A DNA stretch of 24,834 nucleotides, taken from contig CAXGUU010000011.1 of assembly GCA_964012875.1 (NCBI GenBank), forward strand, positions 1-24,834. The letters are read 5' to 3'. Position 1 is the stretch's first letter; each line of letters starts with the position of its first letter. The translations under genes and the position numbers were made by a program. Below, in pieces: positions 7,249-15,899 of the stretch. Below the pieces are notes generated by a model. The model did not search any database, had not been told where the DNA came from, and saw only the letters and a list, made by a program, of their open reading frames with translations. Origin of the DNA: CAXGUU01 sp964012875. GTDB lineage: Bacteria > Pseudomonadota > Gammaproteobacteria > Ga0077536.

Positions 7249-7736
7249 CCGTCTCGCATCGAGTGTTCATCGGGCTAGGCAGCAATCTTAATGACCCGGC
7301 CCAGCAGATCGTGGAGGCGATAGATGGTTTGAGGCGCGTACGCGCTTCGAAGGTCCTAAGCGAATCGCGCTTGTACAGCAATCCACCCATGGGGCCGCCC
7401 GCGCAACCGGACTACGTCAACGCAGTCGTTCGTATGGAGACCTCACTCTCGCCGGATGAGTTACTGAGAGAAATGCAGGCCCTGGAGCTATCACTGGGAC
7501 GCATTCGCGAGGGCGAGCGCTGGGGGCCGCGGACGATTGATCTGGATTTGTTGCTATATGACGATGTCGTCATTGACGAACCCGACCTTAAAGTGCCTCA
7601 CCCAGGCATCACGGAGCGGGCGTTTGTATTAATTCCGCTGATAGACATTGCGCCAGACACTGCATTGCCGGATGGTCGAAAATTGAAATTACTCGCGGCG
7701 ACGCTGGATCGCTCGACGCTTGAGCCACTACCTTGA
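7245..7736 (+). CDS. folK: 6-hydroxymethyl-dihydropterin pyrophosphokinase
   Basis: HPPK transfers pyrophosphate from ATP to 6-hydroxymethyl-7,8-dihydropterin in folate synthesis. The product is 163 aa (E. coli 159). Landmarks are VFIGLGSNLNDP at 7-18, LYSNPPMGP, PDYVNAVV, and the HPPK signature RWGPRTIDLDLLLYD at 92-106, which includes the metal-binding Asp pair. HPGITERAFVLIPL closes the fold. The start is TTG at 7245-7247, inside the pcnB stop (TTGA overlap). An inefficient start coupled to pcnB translation would keep the level low. In most relatives panB follows; here it does not. Confidence 0.95.
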   Translation: MTVSHRVFIGLGSNLNDPAQQIVEAIDGLRRVRASKVLSESRLYSNPPMGPPAQPDYVNAVVRMETSLSPDELLREMQALELSLGRIREGERWGPRTIDLDLLLYDDVVIDEPDLKVPHPGITERAFVLIPLIDIAPDTALPDGRKLKLLAATLDRSTLEPLP

Positions 7737-7761
7737 ATAGTGTTTCTATTTCCGGACACCG

Positions 7762-7784
7762 CAACGCCGTGCGTTGGGTTTTCT
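7762..7784 (+). terminator. Weak terminator-like hairpin between folK and panC
   Basis: CAACGC (7762-7767) and GCGTTG (7771-7776) form a 6-bp stem with a CGT loop, followed by GGTTTTCT. Stem and T-run are short, so this would be at best a leaky terminator. The 103-bp gap holds no ORF; panB is normally in this position. Confidence 0.3.
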
Positions 7785-7839
7785 GGTCCAGGCCGGCATT
7801 ACCACTAATGTTTTTGAGACCGCTTCAAAATAAAAAGCC

Positions 7840-8691
7840 ATGAAAGTTGAGCACGATGTCAGTTCGCTGCGCGCGAGTGTGAAGCAATGGCGCACTGATG
7901 GTTTGACGATTGCGCTTGTGCCAACGATGGGTAACCTGCACGAAGGTCATTTGTCGCTGCTTGCTCGAGCACGGGAACTCGCCGATCGAACGGTCGCGAG
8001 CATATTTGTAAACCCGATTCAGTTCGGGCGGGGCGAGGACTATCAACGCTACCCGAGCACCTTGGATGACGATTGCGCGAAACTTGAAGCAGCGGGCCTG
8101 GATCTGCTTTTCGCGCCGAACCTGAGCGAGCTGTATCCGGGCGGCATCGAGGAGGATACACGCATCAGCGTTCCCGCCTTGTCCGATATCCTATGCGGAG
8201 AATTCAGACCGGGACACTTTTCCGGGGTAGCTACCGTTGTTATCAAATTGCTTATCAACGCGCAGCCTGATTTCGCACTGTTTGGCGAAAAGGATTACCA
8301 GCAGGTACAAGTGATTCGCCGCATGGTCACCGATTTGCTGGTGCCGACCAAGATCATTGCGATGCCGATAATTCGAGAAGCCGATGGCGTCGCCATGAGT
8401 TCCCGCAATAGTTATTTAAAAGCAGCGGAGCGTGATGTTGCCGGTGCCATATTCAAGGCTATGAACCAAGCGGCTGATGCGATCAGGCAAGGCGCTATCA
8501 GCCGCCGCGAGATAGAAATGGACGGTCAGGCGGCGCTCAAGGCCAGCGGCATGCGCCCGGAATACTTCTCGATTCGACGTCAGGACGACCTGTCGGAAGC
8601 GGGCGATGGTGACAGAAATCTCGTAGTTCTGGTTGCCGCATGGTTGGGGGAGGCGCGCCTGATCGACAACCTCAAGATCAATCTGGACTAG
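7840..8691 (+). CDS. panC: Pantothenate synthetase
   Basis: Condenses pantoate and beta-alanine with ATP to form pantothenate for coenzyme A. The product is 283 aa, the normal family length. Visible motifs are the nucleotidyltransferase PTMGNLHEGHLSLL (His34 and His37 of HxGH), SIFVNPIQFGRGEDYQRYP, LCGEFRPGHFSGV (pantoate/ATP site), FGEKDYQQVQVI and the KMSKS-like MSSRNSYL. All catalytic regions are intact. The ATG follows AAATAAAAAGCC, with no clear Shine-Dalgarno. The usual upstream partner panB is absent from the window, so pantoate must come from genes elsewhere. The miaB start is 48 bp downstream of the stop. Confidence 0.96.
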   Translation: MKVEHDVSSLRASVKQWRTDGLTIALVPTMGNLHEGHLSLLARARELADRTVASIFVNPIQFGRGEDYQRYPSTLDDDCAKLEAAGLDLLFAPNLSELYPGGIEEDTRISVPALSDILCGEFRPGHFSGVATVVIKLLINAQPDFALFGEKDYQQVQVIRRMVTDLLVPTKIIAMPIIREADGVAMSSRNSYLKAAERDVAGAIFKAMNQAADAIRQGAISRREIEMDGQAALKASGMRPEYFSIRRQDDLSEAGDGDRNLVVLVAAWLGEARLIDNLKINLD

Positions 8692-8739
8692 CGCCCGTTG
8701 ACCTCTCGTGATGATCAGATCAGAAACCCAGGTGCCGAT

Positions 8740-10080
8740 ATGATTCAAGGTGTCTACGTCAAAACCTTTGGTTGCCAGATGAACGAGTACGACTCCGAGA
8801 AAATGCTGGCCTTGCTCGAGCGCAGCCATGCGCTGACCCCTGTTTCCGCGATTGACGATGCATCCGTACTTCTTATGAACACTTGTTCGGTGAGGGAGAA
8901 AGCGCAGGAGAAACTTTTTTCCGAACTCGGCCGCTGGCGGCCGCTTAAAGAAAACAATCCCGAACTGGTTATCGGTGTGGGGGGCTGCGTCGCAAGTCAG
9001 GAAGGCGAGGAAATATTCAAAAGAGCGCCTTACGTTGATCTGGTCTTCGGACCTCAAACCCTACACCGGTTGCCTGCCATGTTGAGCGAGGTCATGCGCG
9101 GTGCCGGACCGGTAGTCGATGTCAGCTTTCCCGAAATCGAAAAATTCGACGGTTTGCCTGTCGGCGAGAACCACGGTGCCAGCGCTTACGTTTCAATTAT
9201 GGAGGGGTGCAGCAAATACTGCAGCTTTTGTGTTGTGCCCTATACTCGCGGTGAAGAATTCAGCCGACCTTTCGAGGACGTCATTGCCGAGGTGGTTGCT
9301 CTGTCGCTAAAAGGCGTTCGGGAAACCGTTTTGCTGGGGCAGAACGTCAACGCCTACCGGGGCGAGCGTGCAGATGGAAAAATTGTCGACCTCGCGGCTT
9401 TGATTCGATACGTCGCGGCTGTTGAAGGTATCGATCGAATTCGATTTACGACTTCCCATCCCGTCGAATTCAGTGATCGTCTGATTTCGACATTTGCCGA
9501 CGTTCCGGAACTCGTCAATCACGTGCATCTGCCGGTGCAAAGCGGCTCTGATCGAATTCTGGCACAAATGAAACGTGGGCATATGGCGGTGGAGTACAAG
9601 GCGATAATTCGCAAGCTGCGCGCAGTCAGGCCCGACATATCACTCTCCTCTGATTTCATCATCGGTTTCCCCGGCGAAACACAAAAGGATTTCGATGCGA
9701 CGATGCAGTTGATCGAAGATATCGGATTCGATCACTCGTTCAGTTTCATTTACAGCGCCAGGCCAGGTACGCCTGCGGCTGCATTGCCGGACGATGTAGA
9801 TGTCATGGAAAAACGACATCGACTCGCGATTTTGCAGCGACGTATCAGTGAAATGGCGGCCGCGCATAGCGTAGCAATGGTCGGTACGGTGCAAAACGTC
9901 CTGGTTACCGACACATCGCGCAAAGACTCGCAGGAACTTTGCGGACGCACAGAAAACAACCGCGTGGTAAATTTTTCGGGTCCCACGCGGATGATCGGCG
10001 GATTCGCTCGCGTAACCATTACTGAAGCCCTGCCGAATTCCTTGCGTGGCGAACTGGCTGCTAGCCCGGAGCGGACGTGA
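8740..10080 (+). CDS. miaB: tRNA i6A37 methylthiotransferase MiaB
   Basis: Radical-SAM enzyme that converts N6-isopentenyladenosine-37 of tRNAs reading UNN codons to the 2-methylthio form. The product is 446 aa from ATG 8740. The N-terminal UPF0004 domain carries three cluster cysteines, in KTFGCQMNEYDS (Cys12), NTCSVREKAQ (Cys49) and GGCVASQEG (Cys83). The radical-SAM CxxxCxxC is CSKYCSFC (Cys157, Cys161, Cys164). SGRTENNRVVNF-like sequence (GRTENNRVVNFSG) marks the C-terminal TRAM domain. An upstream in-frame TTG at 8698, 6 bp after panC, would add 14 residues; I chose ATG 8740 because homology begins there and AGGTG precedes it. Its TGA overlaps the GTG start of the PhoH-like gene. Confidence 0.96.
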   Translation: MIQGVYVKTFGCQMNEYDSEKMLALLERSHALTPVSAIDDASVLLMNTCSVREKAQEKLFSELGRWRPLKENNPELVIGVGGCVASQEGEEIFKRAPYVDLVFGPQTLHRLPAMLSEVMRGAGPVVDVSFPEIEKFDGLPVGENHGASAYVSIMEGCSKYCSFCVVPYTRGEEFSRPFEDVIAEVVALSLKGVRETVLLGQNVNAYRGERADGKIVDLAALIRYVAAVEGIDRIRFTTSHPVEFSDRLISTFADVPELVNHVHLPVQSGSDRILAQMKRGHMAVEYKAIIRKLRAVRPDISLSSDFIIGFPGETQKDFDATMQLIEDIGFDHSFSFIYSARPGTPAAALPDDVDVMEKRHRLAILQRRISEMAAAHSVAMVGTVQNVLVTDTSRKDSQELCGRTENNRVVNFSGPTRMIGGFARVTITEALPNSLRGELAASPERT

Positions 10081-11042
10081 GCGCCGTCGATATCGAACTC
10101 AAGCTCGAGCCCGCAGACAACGAGCGCCTGGCCAATCTTTGCGGCCAGTTCGATGAAAACCTCCGCCTTCTCGAGCGTAGGACCGGTGTTGAAATTGGTA
10201 ACCGCGGCACCCGCTTCAAGTTGACCGGTGACGATGATGCAGTCATTGTTACTGAGCGCGTCATCAGGCAGCTTTATTCGCTCACAGCATCGAAATCCAT
10301 TTCAACCAACGATGTCCATCTTGAGTTGAAAAACAATAATGCCGACGATGATGATCAAATCGGCGAAACAGCGATTCGCACCAGGCGCACCATAGTCCGC
10401 GCGCGTGGTGTGAACCAGAAACGGTACCTCCAGGCCATCAACACGAACGACGTTTGTTTCGGAGTCGGGCCGGCGGGTACTGGTAAAACCTATCTTGCCG
10501 TCGCGGCGGCAGTGTCGGCGCTTGAATCGGATACGGTGCGGCGCCTGTGCCTGGTCCGGCCAGCGGTTGAGGCGGGCGAACGCCTGGGGTTTCTGCCCGG
10601 CGATATGGCGCAAAAGATAGACCCTTATTTGCGCCCTCTCTACGATGCCCTTTACGAAATGCTGGGCTTTGAACGTGTCGCCAAACTGATCGAAAGAAAT
10701 GTCATTGAGGTCACGCCGCTCGCGTTTATGCGCGGTCGGACATTGAATGAATCATTTATCATTCTTGACGAGGCTCAAAATACCACCGTGGAGCAAATGA
10801 AGATGTTCCTGACCCGCATTGGTTTCGGGTCTAAAGCAGTCGTTACCGGAGATATAACCCAGATTGATTTGCCCGCTGGTAAAACTTCGGGTTTGAAAAA
10901 TGTGGTCGACGTTCTTGAACCGGTCGATGGGATCAGCTTCACCTTCTTCAAATCTCGCGACGTTGTTCGCCACACACTGGTCGCGCGGATCCTGGACGCC
11001 TACGACGCGCACGATCAGCGGCAAGGGCGCGACGGCCGCTGA
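10077..11042 (+). CDS. ybeZ: PhoH-like ATPase (YbeZ)
   Basis: Cytoplasmic P-loop ATPase of the PhoH/YbeZ family, genetically and physically linked to YbeY and to RNA processing. The product is 321 aa. An N-terminal region of about 100 residues holds a KH-like segment and an acidic linker (NNNADDDDQ). The ATPase follows, with Walker A GPAGTGKT at 131-138, RPAVEAGERLGFLPGD, and Walker B FIILDEAQN at 227-235; VVTGDITQIDLP is the sensor-like motif. The start is GTG 10077, overlapping the miaB stop by 4 bases (GTGA), which suggests translational coupling. The miaB-ybeZ-ybeY-corC-lnt order is conserved in gammaproteobacteria. Confidence 0.95.
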   Translation: MSAVDIELKLEPADNERLANLCGQFDENLRLLERRTGVEIGNRGTRFKLTGDDDAVIVTERVIRQLYSLTASKSISTNDVHLELKNNNADDDDQIGETAIRTRRTIVRARGVNQKRYLQAINTNDVCFGVGPAGTGKTYLAVAAAVSALESDTVRRLCLVRPAVEAGERLGFLPGDMAQKIDPYLRPLYDALYEMLGFERVAKLIERNVIEVTPLAFMRGRTLNESFIILDEAQNTTVEQMKMFLTRIGFGSKAVVTGDITQIDLPAGKTSGLKNVVDVLEPVDGISFTFFKSRDVVRHTLVARILDAYDAHDQRQGRDGR

Positions 11043-11085
11043 TACCTTTTGTGGGAAGATCTGCCCTACATTCGTTTTGGCTACC

Positions 11086-11553
11086 GTGGTAGAGCTTGAG
11101 CTCCAATTCGGTGTCGCTGAGCAGTCCGTCATCGAAACCTTTCCAACGCGGGAACGACTGCAGTTGGCCATTGAGTATGCTGCCGACGGCTTACGCGATG
11201 CCGCGGCAGTAAATCTTCGCGTGACTGACGAAGCCGAAATGTCAGATCTGAACCAACGTTTTCGTGCCGTTAACGCGCCGACCAATGTGCTCGCTTTCCC
11301 GGTCGGCGGACCCAGGGACAGACTGGGCGACTTCGTCGGTGACCTTGTTGTTTGTGCGCCACGTGCGATGACTGAAGCAGCCGAGCAGGGCAAGCTCTTC
11401 GAGCACCACTGTCTCCACCTCGTTGTTCATGGGGTTCTCCATTTGCTAGGTTTTGATCACGTCGACGACGAGCATGCGGAGGTTATGGAAGGCCGCGAAC
11501 GCGAGGTATTATCGAAGCTCGGCATTTCCGATCCGTACAAGGAGCAGTTCTGA
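11086..11553 (+). CDS. ybeY: Endoribonuclease YbeY (rRNA maturation factor)
   Basis: Zinc-dependent endoribonuclease needed for 16S rRNA 3'-end maturation and ribosome quality control. From GTG 11086 the product is 155 aa (E. coli 155). The metal site HGVLHLLGFDH supplies His115, His119 and His125. NAPTNVLAFPV and GDFVGDLVVCAP are the other family motifs, and DPYKEQF is the usual tail. The open frame extends back into ybeZ, but homology starts at VELELQFGVAEQ, so GTG 11086 (or TTG 11077) is the likely start. No convincing ribosome binding site is visible, and expression probably depends on read-through from ybeZ, 43 bp upstream. Confidence 0.95.
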   Translation: MVELELQFGVAEQSVIETFPTRERLQLAIEYAADGLRDAAAVNLRVTDEAEMSDLNQRFRAVNAPTNVLAFPVGGPRDRLGDFVGDLVVCAPRAMTEAAEQGKLFEHHCLHLVVHGVLHLLGFDHVDDEHAEVMEGREREVLSKLGISDPYKEQF

Positions 11554-11593
11554 GCGATAAGGCAGTCCGTACTGCCACAAGCGCACTACAGCA

Positions 11594-12460
11594 ATGAATT
11601 CCGAACCCGAACCTCGCTGGCCCGGCGTCGTGCAACGTTTGTTGCATCGACTGTCGGGCTTGCTCAGGCGCAACGCCGATGAGCGGCAGCAGCTCATCGA
11701 TTCCTTTCATGACGCCGAGTCACGCCACATCATCGATCCGGACTCGGTTGCCATGATGGAAGGTGCACTGCTCGTCTCCGAGATCAAGGTCGGTGACATT
11801 ATGGTCCCGCGTTCCGAAATCGTTTCGATTACCGAGGAGGCCGAGCCGGCGGAGTTCCTTCCAGCGGTTATTGAGTCCGGACATTCTCGTTTTCCGGTGC
11901 TGGATGACAAGCGTGAGCAAGTGCTCGGCATCCTGCTCGCCAAGGATTTGCTGCCCTTGGCACTGGACCCTGATTACCGGGTCGATATCGAAGACATGAT
12001 CCGGCCTGTTGCTTATGTTCCGGAAAGCAAACGTTTGAATGTCCTGCTGCGAGAGTTTCGCGAACGCCGCAATCATCTCGCCGTCGTGGTTGACGAGTAC
12101 GGCGGTATTTCCGGACTTGTGACAATCGAGGATGTCATCGAACAAATCGTCGGCGAGATCGATGATGAACACGATTTGGCGGAGGAAGATAATATCCGGC
12201 GTCATCGCGATGAGCGCTACACCGTAAAGGCACGAACAACGCTCGAAGAATTCAACGGGTTTTTCGGAATTTCGTTCAAGTCCGATGAAGTGGATACGGT
12301 TGGCGGCCTAGTTGTTCACCTGCTGGGCCATCTTCCGCGACGCGGAGAAGAGCTTGAACACGCGGGTTTTAACTTCAAGGTGCTGCGCTCAGACCGGCGC
12401 CGCATTAGACTGTTGCGGGTCATTCGCAACGCCGGCGCCGCGGATACGGACGCCCCATAG
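11594..12460 (+). CDS. corC: CBS-domain protein CorC (YbeX)
   Basis: CorC/HlyC-family protein, classically linked to magnesium/cobalt efflux and more recently to ribosome metabolism. The product is 288 aa (E. coli 292). After a polar N-terminus comes the signature VGDIMVPRSEIV at about 66-77, opening a CBS pair (about 64-122 and 132-190). The second repeat has RNHLAVVVDEYGGISGLVTIEDVIEQIVGEI in family form. A C-terminal CorC_HlyC domain (about 204-280) carries DEVDTVGGLVVHLLGHLPRRGE. There is no membrane segment, so it is the cytosolic short type. The ATG is 40 bp after ybeY, and lnt begins 21 bp after its stop. Confidence 0.95.
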   Translation: MNSEPEPRWPGVVQRLLHRLSGLLRRNADERQQLIDSFHDAESRHIIDPDSVAMMEGALLVSEIKVGDIMVPRSEIVSITEEAEPAEFLPAVIESGHSRFPVLDDKREQVLGILLAKDLLPLALDPDYRVDIEDMIRPVAYVPESKRLNVLLREFRERRNHLAVVVDEYGGISGLVTIEDVIEQIVGEIDDEHDLAEEDNIRRHRDERYTVKARTTLEEFNGFFGISFKSDEVDTVGGLVVHLLGHLPRRGEELEHAGFNFKVLRSDRRRIRLLRVIRNAGAADTDAP

Positions 12461-12481
12461 CGGTAGCGGGCGTCGCCGCCC

Positions 12482-13984
12482 ATGTCAGGAGTCAAATTGG
12501 CCAACCGGTGTTTCGCCGCACTCTGCGGGGGCTTATTGCTGCCTTATGCATTTGCCCCTTTCGGATGGTGGCCGCTTGCCGTCGTTGCGTTGGCTTTGTT
12601 AATTGTTGTGGCGGACACGCGGCAGGCGAAAGCAGCGGCCCTGGTTGGTTGGTGCTTCGGCCTCGGTATGTTCGGGTTCGGCGTATGGTGGATTCAGGTC
12701 AGCGTGCACCAGTTCGGCGCACCATATTACAGTTTCTCCGTCACTACCACGGCCGTTCTCGTCGCAGGCATGGCCTTGTACCCGGCCGTTTATGCGACGT
12801 TGTTGAGTATCATTCGTTGCCGCGGCGTTGCTGCTTGCTTTCTCATCCCCTCGCTATGGGTACTGACGGAGCTTATTCGGGCTTCCTTGTTCACAGGCTT
12901 CCCGTGGTTATCACTGGGCTACAGTCAGATTGAGTCACCGGTTGCGGCGCTTGCGCCCGTGCTGGGTGTTTACGGTTGCTCGTGGGTCGTCGTGTTTGTT
13001 GCGACGGTTGCGGTCGAAATACTGAGGCCGAGCTGCCGCAAGCGGTACCCTGTTGCTGCGACAGCCACGATCGTATTTATTGCTATCGGCGTTCTCGATG
13101 ATGTTCACTGGACACATTCATTAGGGCAGGACAAAGAAGTCGCTCTTGTTCAGGGTGCTGTGCCGCAGGCGCTTAAATGGCGACCGGAAATGCGGGCCCC
13201 GACGCTTGCGCTTTATGATTCGCTTACAGAACCCCATTGGGAAGTCGACCTCATCATATGGCCCGAGACTGCGGTGCCCGCATTTCCACAGGACGTCGAA
13301 ACTGCGCTCTATGAACTGAGCGCCCGCGCTGCAACGGAAAACGCCGATCTTGTGATCGGGTTGCCAACCGGGGATCGCTTCGAAGGTGGCTACTACAACA
13401 GTCTTATGAAACTTGATGGCGAACGTGCGAAATACGATAAGCGCCACCTGGTTCCTTTTGGTGAATATTTTCCCCTGAAATTTCTGTACGAAGGGCTGGC
13501 GGCCGCGCTCAGTATTCCGATGTCAGACTTCTCACACGGCCGTGCCGACCAACATTCACTCAGGGTCGCCGGTCACCTGGCCGGGATCTCGATTTGCTAC
13601 GAGGATGTATTCGGCAACGAAGTTATCGATGCTCTGCCGGCCGCTGGGTTTCTGATCAATATTTCGAATGACGCCTGGTTTGGCGATACCATCGCGCCCC
13701 ATCAACATCTGGAGATAGCACGCATGCGCGCTCTCGAAACCGGGCGCTACCTGTTGCGAGGCACGAACACCGGGCTGACGGCAATTATCGACTCGAAAGG
13801 AAAGATCGTGGCCAAGGCCGAGCAGTTTGCAGAAACGGTGCTTGTTGGCGGCTTTGAACTACGCGAAGGGGCAACGCCGTATGTGCGCTTCGGCGATTTT
13901 CCGGTGTTGCTGCTATCGGCAGCGTTCTCATTGTTTGGCTTTATGCGCCGCGCACGCGGCCAGCGAGCCGTTCAAGCGCGATGA
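12482..13984 (+). CDS. lnt: Apolipoprotein N-acyltransferase
   Basis: Inner-membrane enzyme that adds the third acyl chain to the N-terminal Cys of lipoproteins, needed for Lol sorting to the outer membrane. The product is 500 aa (E. coli 512). Several N-terminal transmembrane segments span about 10-210, followed by the periplasmic nitrilase-like domain. The catalytic triad is present: Glu262 in IIWPETAVPAF, Lys320 in KYDKRHLVPFGEYF and Cys372 in GISICYEDVFGNE. ISNDAWFGDTIAPHQH and MRALETGRYLLRGTNTG complete the family pattern, and a final hydrophobic segment lies at about 468-488. It ends the miaB-lnt operon. Its last 44 bases overlap, in antisense, the 3' end of popT. Confidence 0.96.
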   Translation: MSGVKLANRCFAALCGGLLLPYAFAPFGWWPLAVVALALLIVVADTRQAKAAALVGWCFGLGMFGFGVWWIQVSVHQFGAPYYSFSVTTTAVLVAGMALYPAVYATLLSIIRCRGVAACFLIPSLWVLTELIRASLFTGFPWLSLGYSQIESPVAALAPVLGVYGCSWVVVFVATVAVEILRPSCRKRYPVAATATIVFIAIGVLDDVHWTHSLGQDKEVALVQGAVPQALKWRPEMRAPTLALYDSLTEPHWEVDLIIWPETAVPAFPQDVETALYELSARAATENADLVIGLPTGDRFEGGYYNSLMKLDGERAKYDKRHLVPFGEYFPLKFLYEGLAAALSIPMSDFSHGRADQHSLRVAGHLAGISICYEDVFGNEVIDALPAAGFLINISNDAWFGDTIAPHQHLEIARMRALETGRYLLRGTNTGLTAIIDSKGKIVAKAEQFAETVLVGGFELREGATPYVRFGDFPVLLLSAAFSLFGFMRRARGQRAVQAR

Positions 13985-14846
13985 CCGCGATGAAACCTAA
14001 CAGGGCCAAACCGATCGGACCGAACAGTTCTTCATTCAGTGCGGGTAGTTGCGGGTTCGATTCAAGCAGTCGCTGTTTTCCCCGCACTACAACGTAGTGG
14101 CGCTCCTGGAAAGGCCAGATCACCCACAGTGACGCGATCAGTATGCCATTGATCCCGAAAAGGGTATGCCGTTCGAAGTGTCCGAGAATCCACCACACCA
14201 AGCGCGTGAATAACATCAGCCCGAGAGCAGCGCCAATGATAAACGGAAAAATTACCCGCCATTCAAAATGCCCCAGCGCGTCCAGGATATAGGCGTATTG
14301 ACCCAGTATTAGTAATACGAAGGAGCCTGAAATACCCGGCACGACCATGGCGCAGATGGCCACCGCGCCACAGCACAGAATGAACCACCACTCGTGGGGT
14401 GTGTTGGTCGGGACCGCAGTGACGACTACGAAACCAGCAATGAACCCGAGGGCCAACGTCGCAGCGTCCGCTCCACGGAGCCGGCCAAGCTGGGTCATCA
14501 GGATCACGATCGAGGCTACGACGAGGCCAAAAAACAGGCCATAAACTTCTTCAGGATGAGTATGAATGAGTCGCTGTAACTCAACGACTCGCGTGAAGAA
14601 CATCACGGCGGTAAAGATTCCGGCTAACAGCGGGATTAGAAAGGCGAAATGCGGTCGCGTAAAAGCGACGCCGAAGTCGAGCTTCAGGCACCCCATTATC
14701 CAGCGCAGGTCAAAGGACCTGATGGCTTCGATCAGATCGCGGTAGATGCCCAAAATGAAGGCTATTGTGCCCCCGGAAACCCCGGGTACGATATCGGCCG
14801 CACCCATGCAGAACCCCTTGGCGACGAGCGTGGCTACGCGTCGCAT
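13941..14846 (-). CDS. DUF368 (PopT-type) undecaprenyl-phosphate translocase
   Basis: A 301-aa polytopic membrane protein of the DUF368 family. Members are reported to flip undecaprenyl phosphate back across the inner membrane, recycling the lipid carrier for peptidoglycan and other surface polymers. The family signature is GFCMGAADIVPGVSGGTIAF near the N-terminus, with a second internal copy GAVAICAMVVPGISGSFVLL around residues 155-174, reflecting the inverted-repeat fold. About eight hydrophobic segments are visible. The ATG follows the hemE stop directly (TAGATG), so it is probably translated by reinitiation from hemE. Its 3' end overlaps lnt tail-to-tail by 44 bp. Family assignment is strong; specific activity is inferred. 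Confidence 0.93.
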   Translation of the reverse strand: MRRVATLVAKGFCMGAADIVPGVSGGTIAFILGIYRDLIEAIRSFDLRWIMGCLKLDFGVAFTRPHFAFLIPLLAGIFTAVMFFTRVVELQRLIHTHPEEVYGLFFGLVVASIVILMTQLGRLRGADAATLALGFIAGFVVVTAVPTNTPHEWWFILCCGAVAICAMVVPGISGSFVLLILGQYAYILDALGHFEWRVIFPFIIGAALGLMLFTRLVWWILGHFERHTLFGINGILIASLWVIWPFQERHYVVVRGKQRLLESNPQLPALNEELFGPIGLALLGFIAVIALERLAGRVRGA

Positions 14847-15899
14847 CTATTCGCGGCTGGCTGCAGGCGACGGCTGGTAATTACCAATTGTATCGATGAG
14901 TACGCCTAGGTGCTCCGGCGGTACATCCGGTGTAATACCGTGACCGAGATTGAAAATGTGTCCGCTGCCGCTCCCGAAATCAGCCAGTACGCGGCGGACC
15001 TCGCGCTGTATCGTTTCCCGATCGGTGAGCAGTACAGCAGGATCGAGGTTCCCCTGCAGCGCGACTTTATCCCCTACTCTGTGTCGGGCCTCCTCGAGTG
15101 AAATAGTCCAGTCGAGGCCGACACCCTGGCAGCCGCTGGCGGCGATCTTCTCCAGCCACAAAGCGCCACCCTTGGTGAACAAGATAATCGGCACCTCATG
15201 ATCACCTAAACCGCGAATGATTTCGGTCATAGGGCCAAGCGAGCAGGTTTCGTACTCCGGTGTTGTCAATATGCCGCCCCAGGTATCGAACAACATGATC
15301 GCATCGACCCCCGCAGCAATCTGTGCTTTGAGGTATTCGATAATCGCTGCGCTCAGCTTTTTCAGCAGCAATCTGCAATCATCCGGAGCGCCATACGCGA
15401 GTTGTTTGACGAGTTTGAAATCGCTACCGGAACGGCCTTCAACCATGTAACTGGCAAGTGTCCATGGGCTGCCCGAAAATCCAATCAGCGGCAGCCGGTC
15501 GTCAAGCTCGCCCTTGATCAGGCGGATGGCATCCATGACGTAGCCAAGCTCAGTTTCGCTGTCGGGTAGCGGGAGTTGTTCGATTTCCCGGCGCGAACGG
15601 ACCGGGTGTTCGAAGCGGGGTCCAACGCCCTCTTCGAGGTTGAGACCTAACCCCATCGCGTCAGGAATCGTCAGGATGTCGGAAAATACAATGGCGGCGT
15701 CAAGTGCGTACCGGGCAAGCGGCTGCAAGGTTACTTCGCAAGCCAGCTCAGGTGTTTTGCACAAGTTGAGGAAACTGCCCGCCCTTTCCCGGGTAGCGCG
15801 GTATTCTGGTAGGTAGCGTCCCGCCTGGCGCATGATCCAGACCGGTGTGCGATCGACGGGTTGGCGGCGCAGTGCTCGGAGGAAGCGATCGTTTCGCAT
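14847..15899 (-). CDS. hemE: Uroporphyrinogen III decarboxylase
   Basis: Removes four carboxyl groups from uroporphyrinogen III to give coproporphyrinogen III in heme synthesis. From ATG 15899 the product is 350 aa (E. coli 354). Both family signatures are visible: PVWIMRQAGRYLPEYR (about 19-34) and GFSGSPWTLASYMVEG. AIVFSDILTIPDAMG supplies the catalytic Asp, and FNLGHGITPDVPPEHL is the C-terminal motif. An in-frame ATG at 15953 would add 18 residues without homology; I prefer 15899 because E. coli HemE aligns from NDRxLRAL. No strong ribosome binding site is seen at either. It lies 78 bp downstream of gltD and abuts popT. Confidence 0.96.
   Translation of the reverse strand: MRNDRFLRALRRQPVDRTPVWIMRQAGRYLPEYRATRERAGSFLNLCKTPELACEVTLQPLARYALDAAIVFSDILTIPDAMGLGLNLEEGVGPRFEHPVRSRREIEQLPLPDSETELGYVMDAIRLIKGELDDRLPLIGFSGSPWTLASYMVEGRSGSDFKLVKQLAYGAPDDCRLLLKKLSAAIIEYLKAQIAAGVDAIMLFDTWGGILTTPEYETCSLGPMTEIIRGLGDHEVPIILFTKGGALWLEKIAASGCQGVGLDWTISLEEARHRVGDKVALQGNLDPAVLLTDRETIQREVRRVLADFGSGSGHIFNLGHGITPDVPPEHLGVLIDTIGNYQPSPAASRE

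Noticed and set aside
8416..9057. 213-codon minus-strand frame opposite panC and miaB
   Set aside because: It covers the ends of two well-supported genes and has no recognisable domain.
10410..10500. PhoH-like gene as part of a toxin-antitoxin (PhoH2-type) system
   Set aside because: There is no N-terminal PIN domain, and the gene sits in the conserved miaB-ybeY operon, so it is the housekeeping YbeZ type.
10752..11393. 213-codon minus-strand frame opposite ybeZ and ybeY
   Set aside because: It spans two genuine genes, is Ser/Thr-rich low-quality sequence, and has no ribosome binding site.
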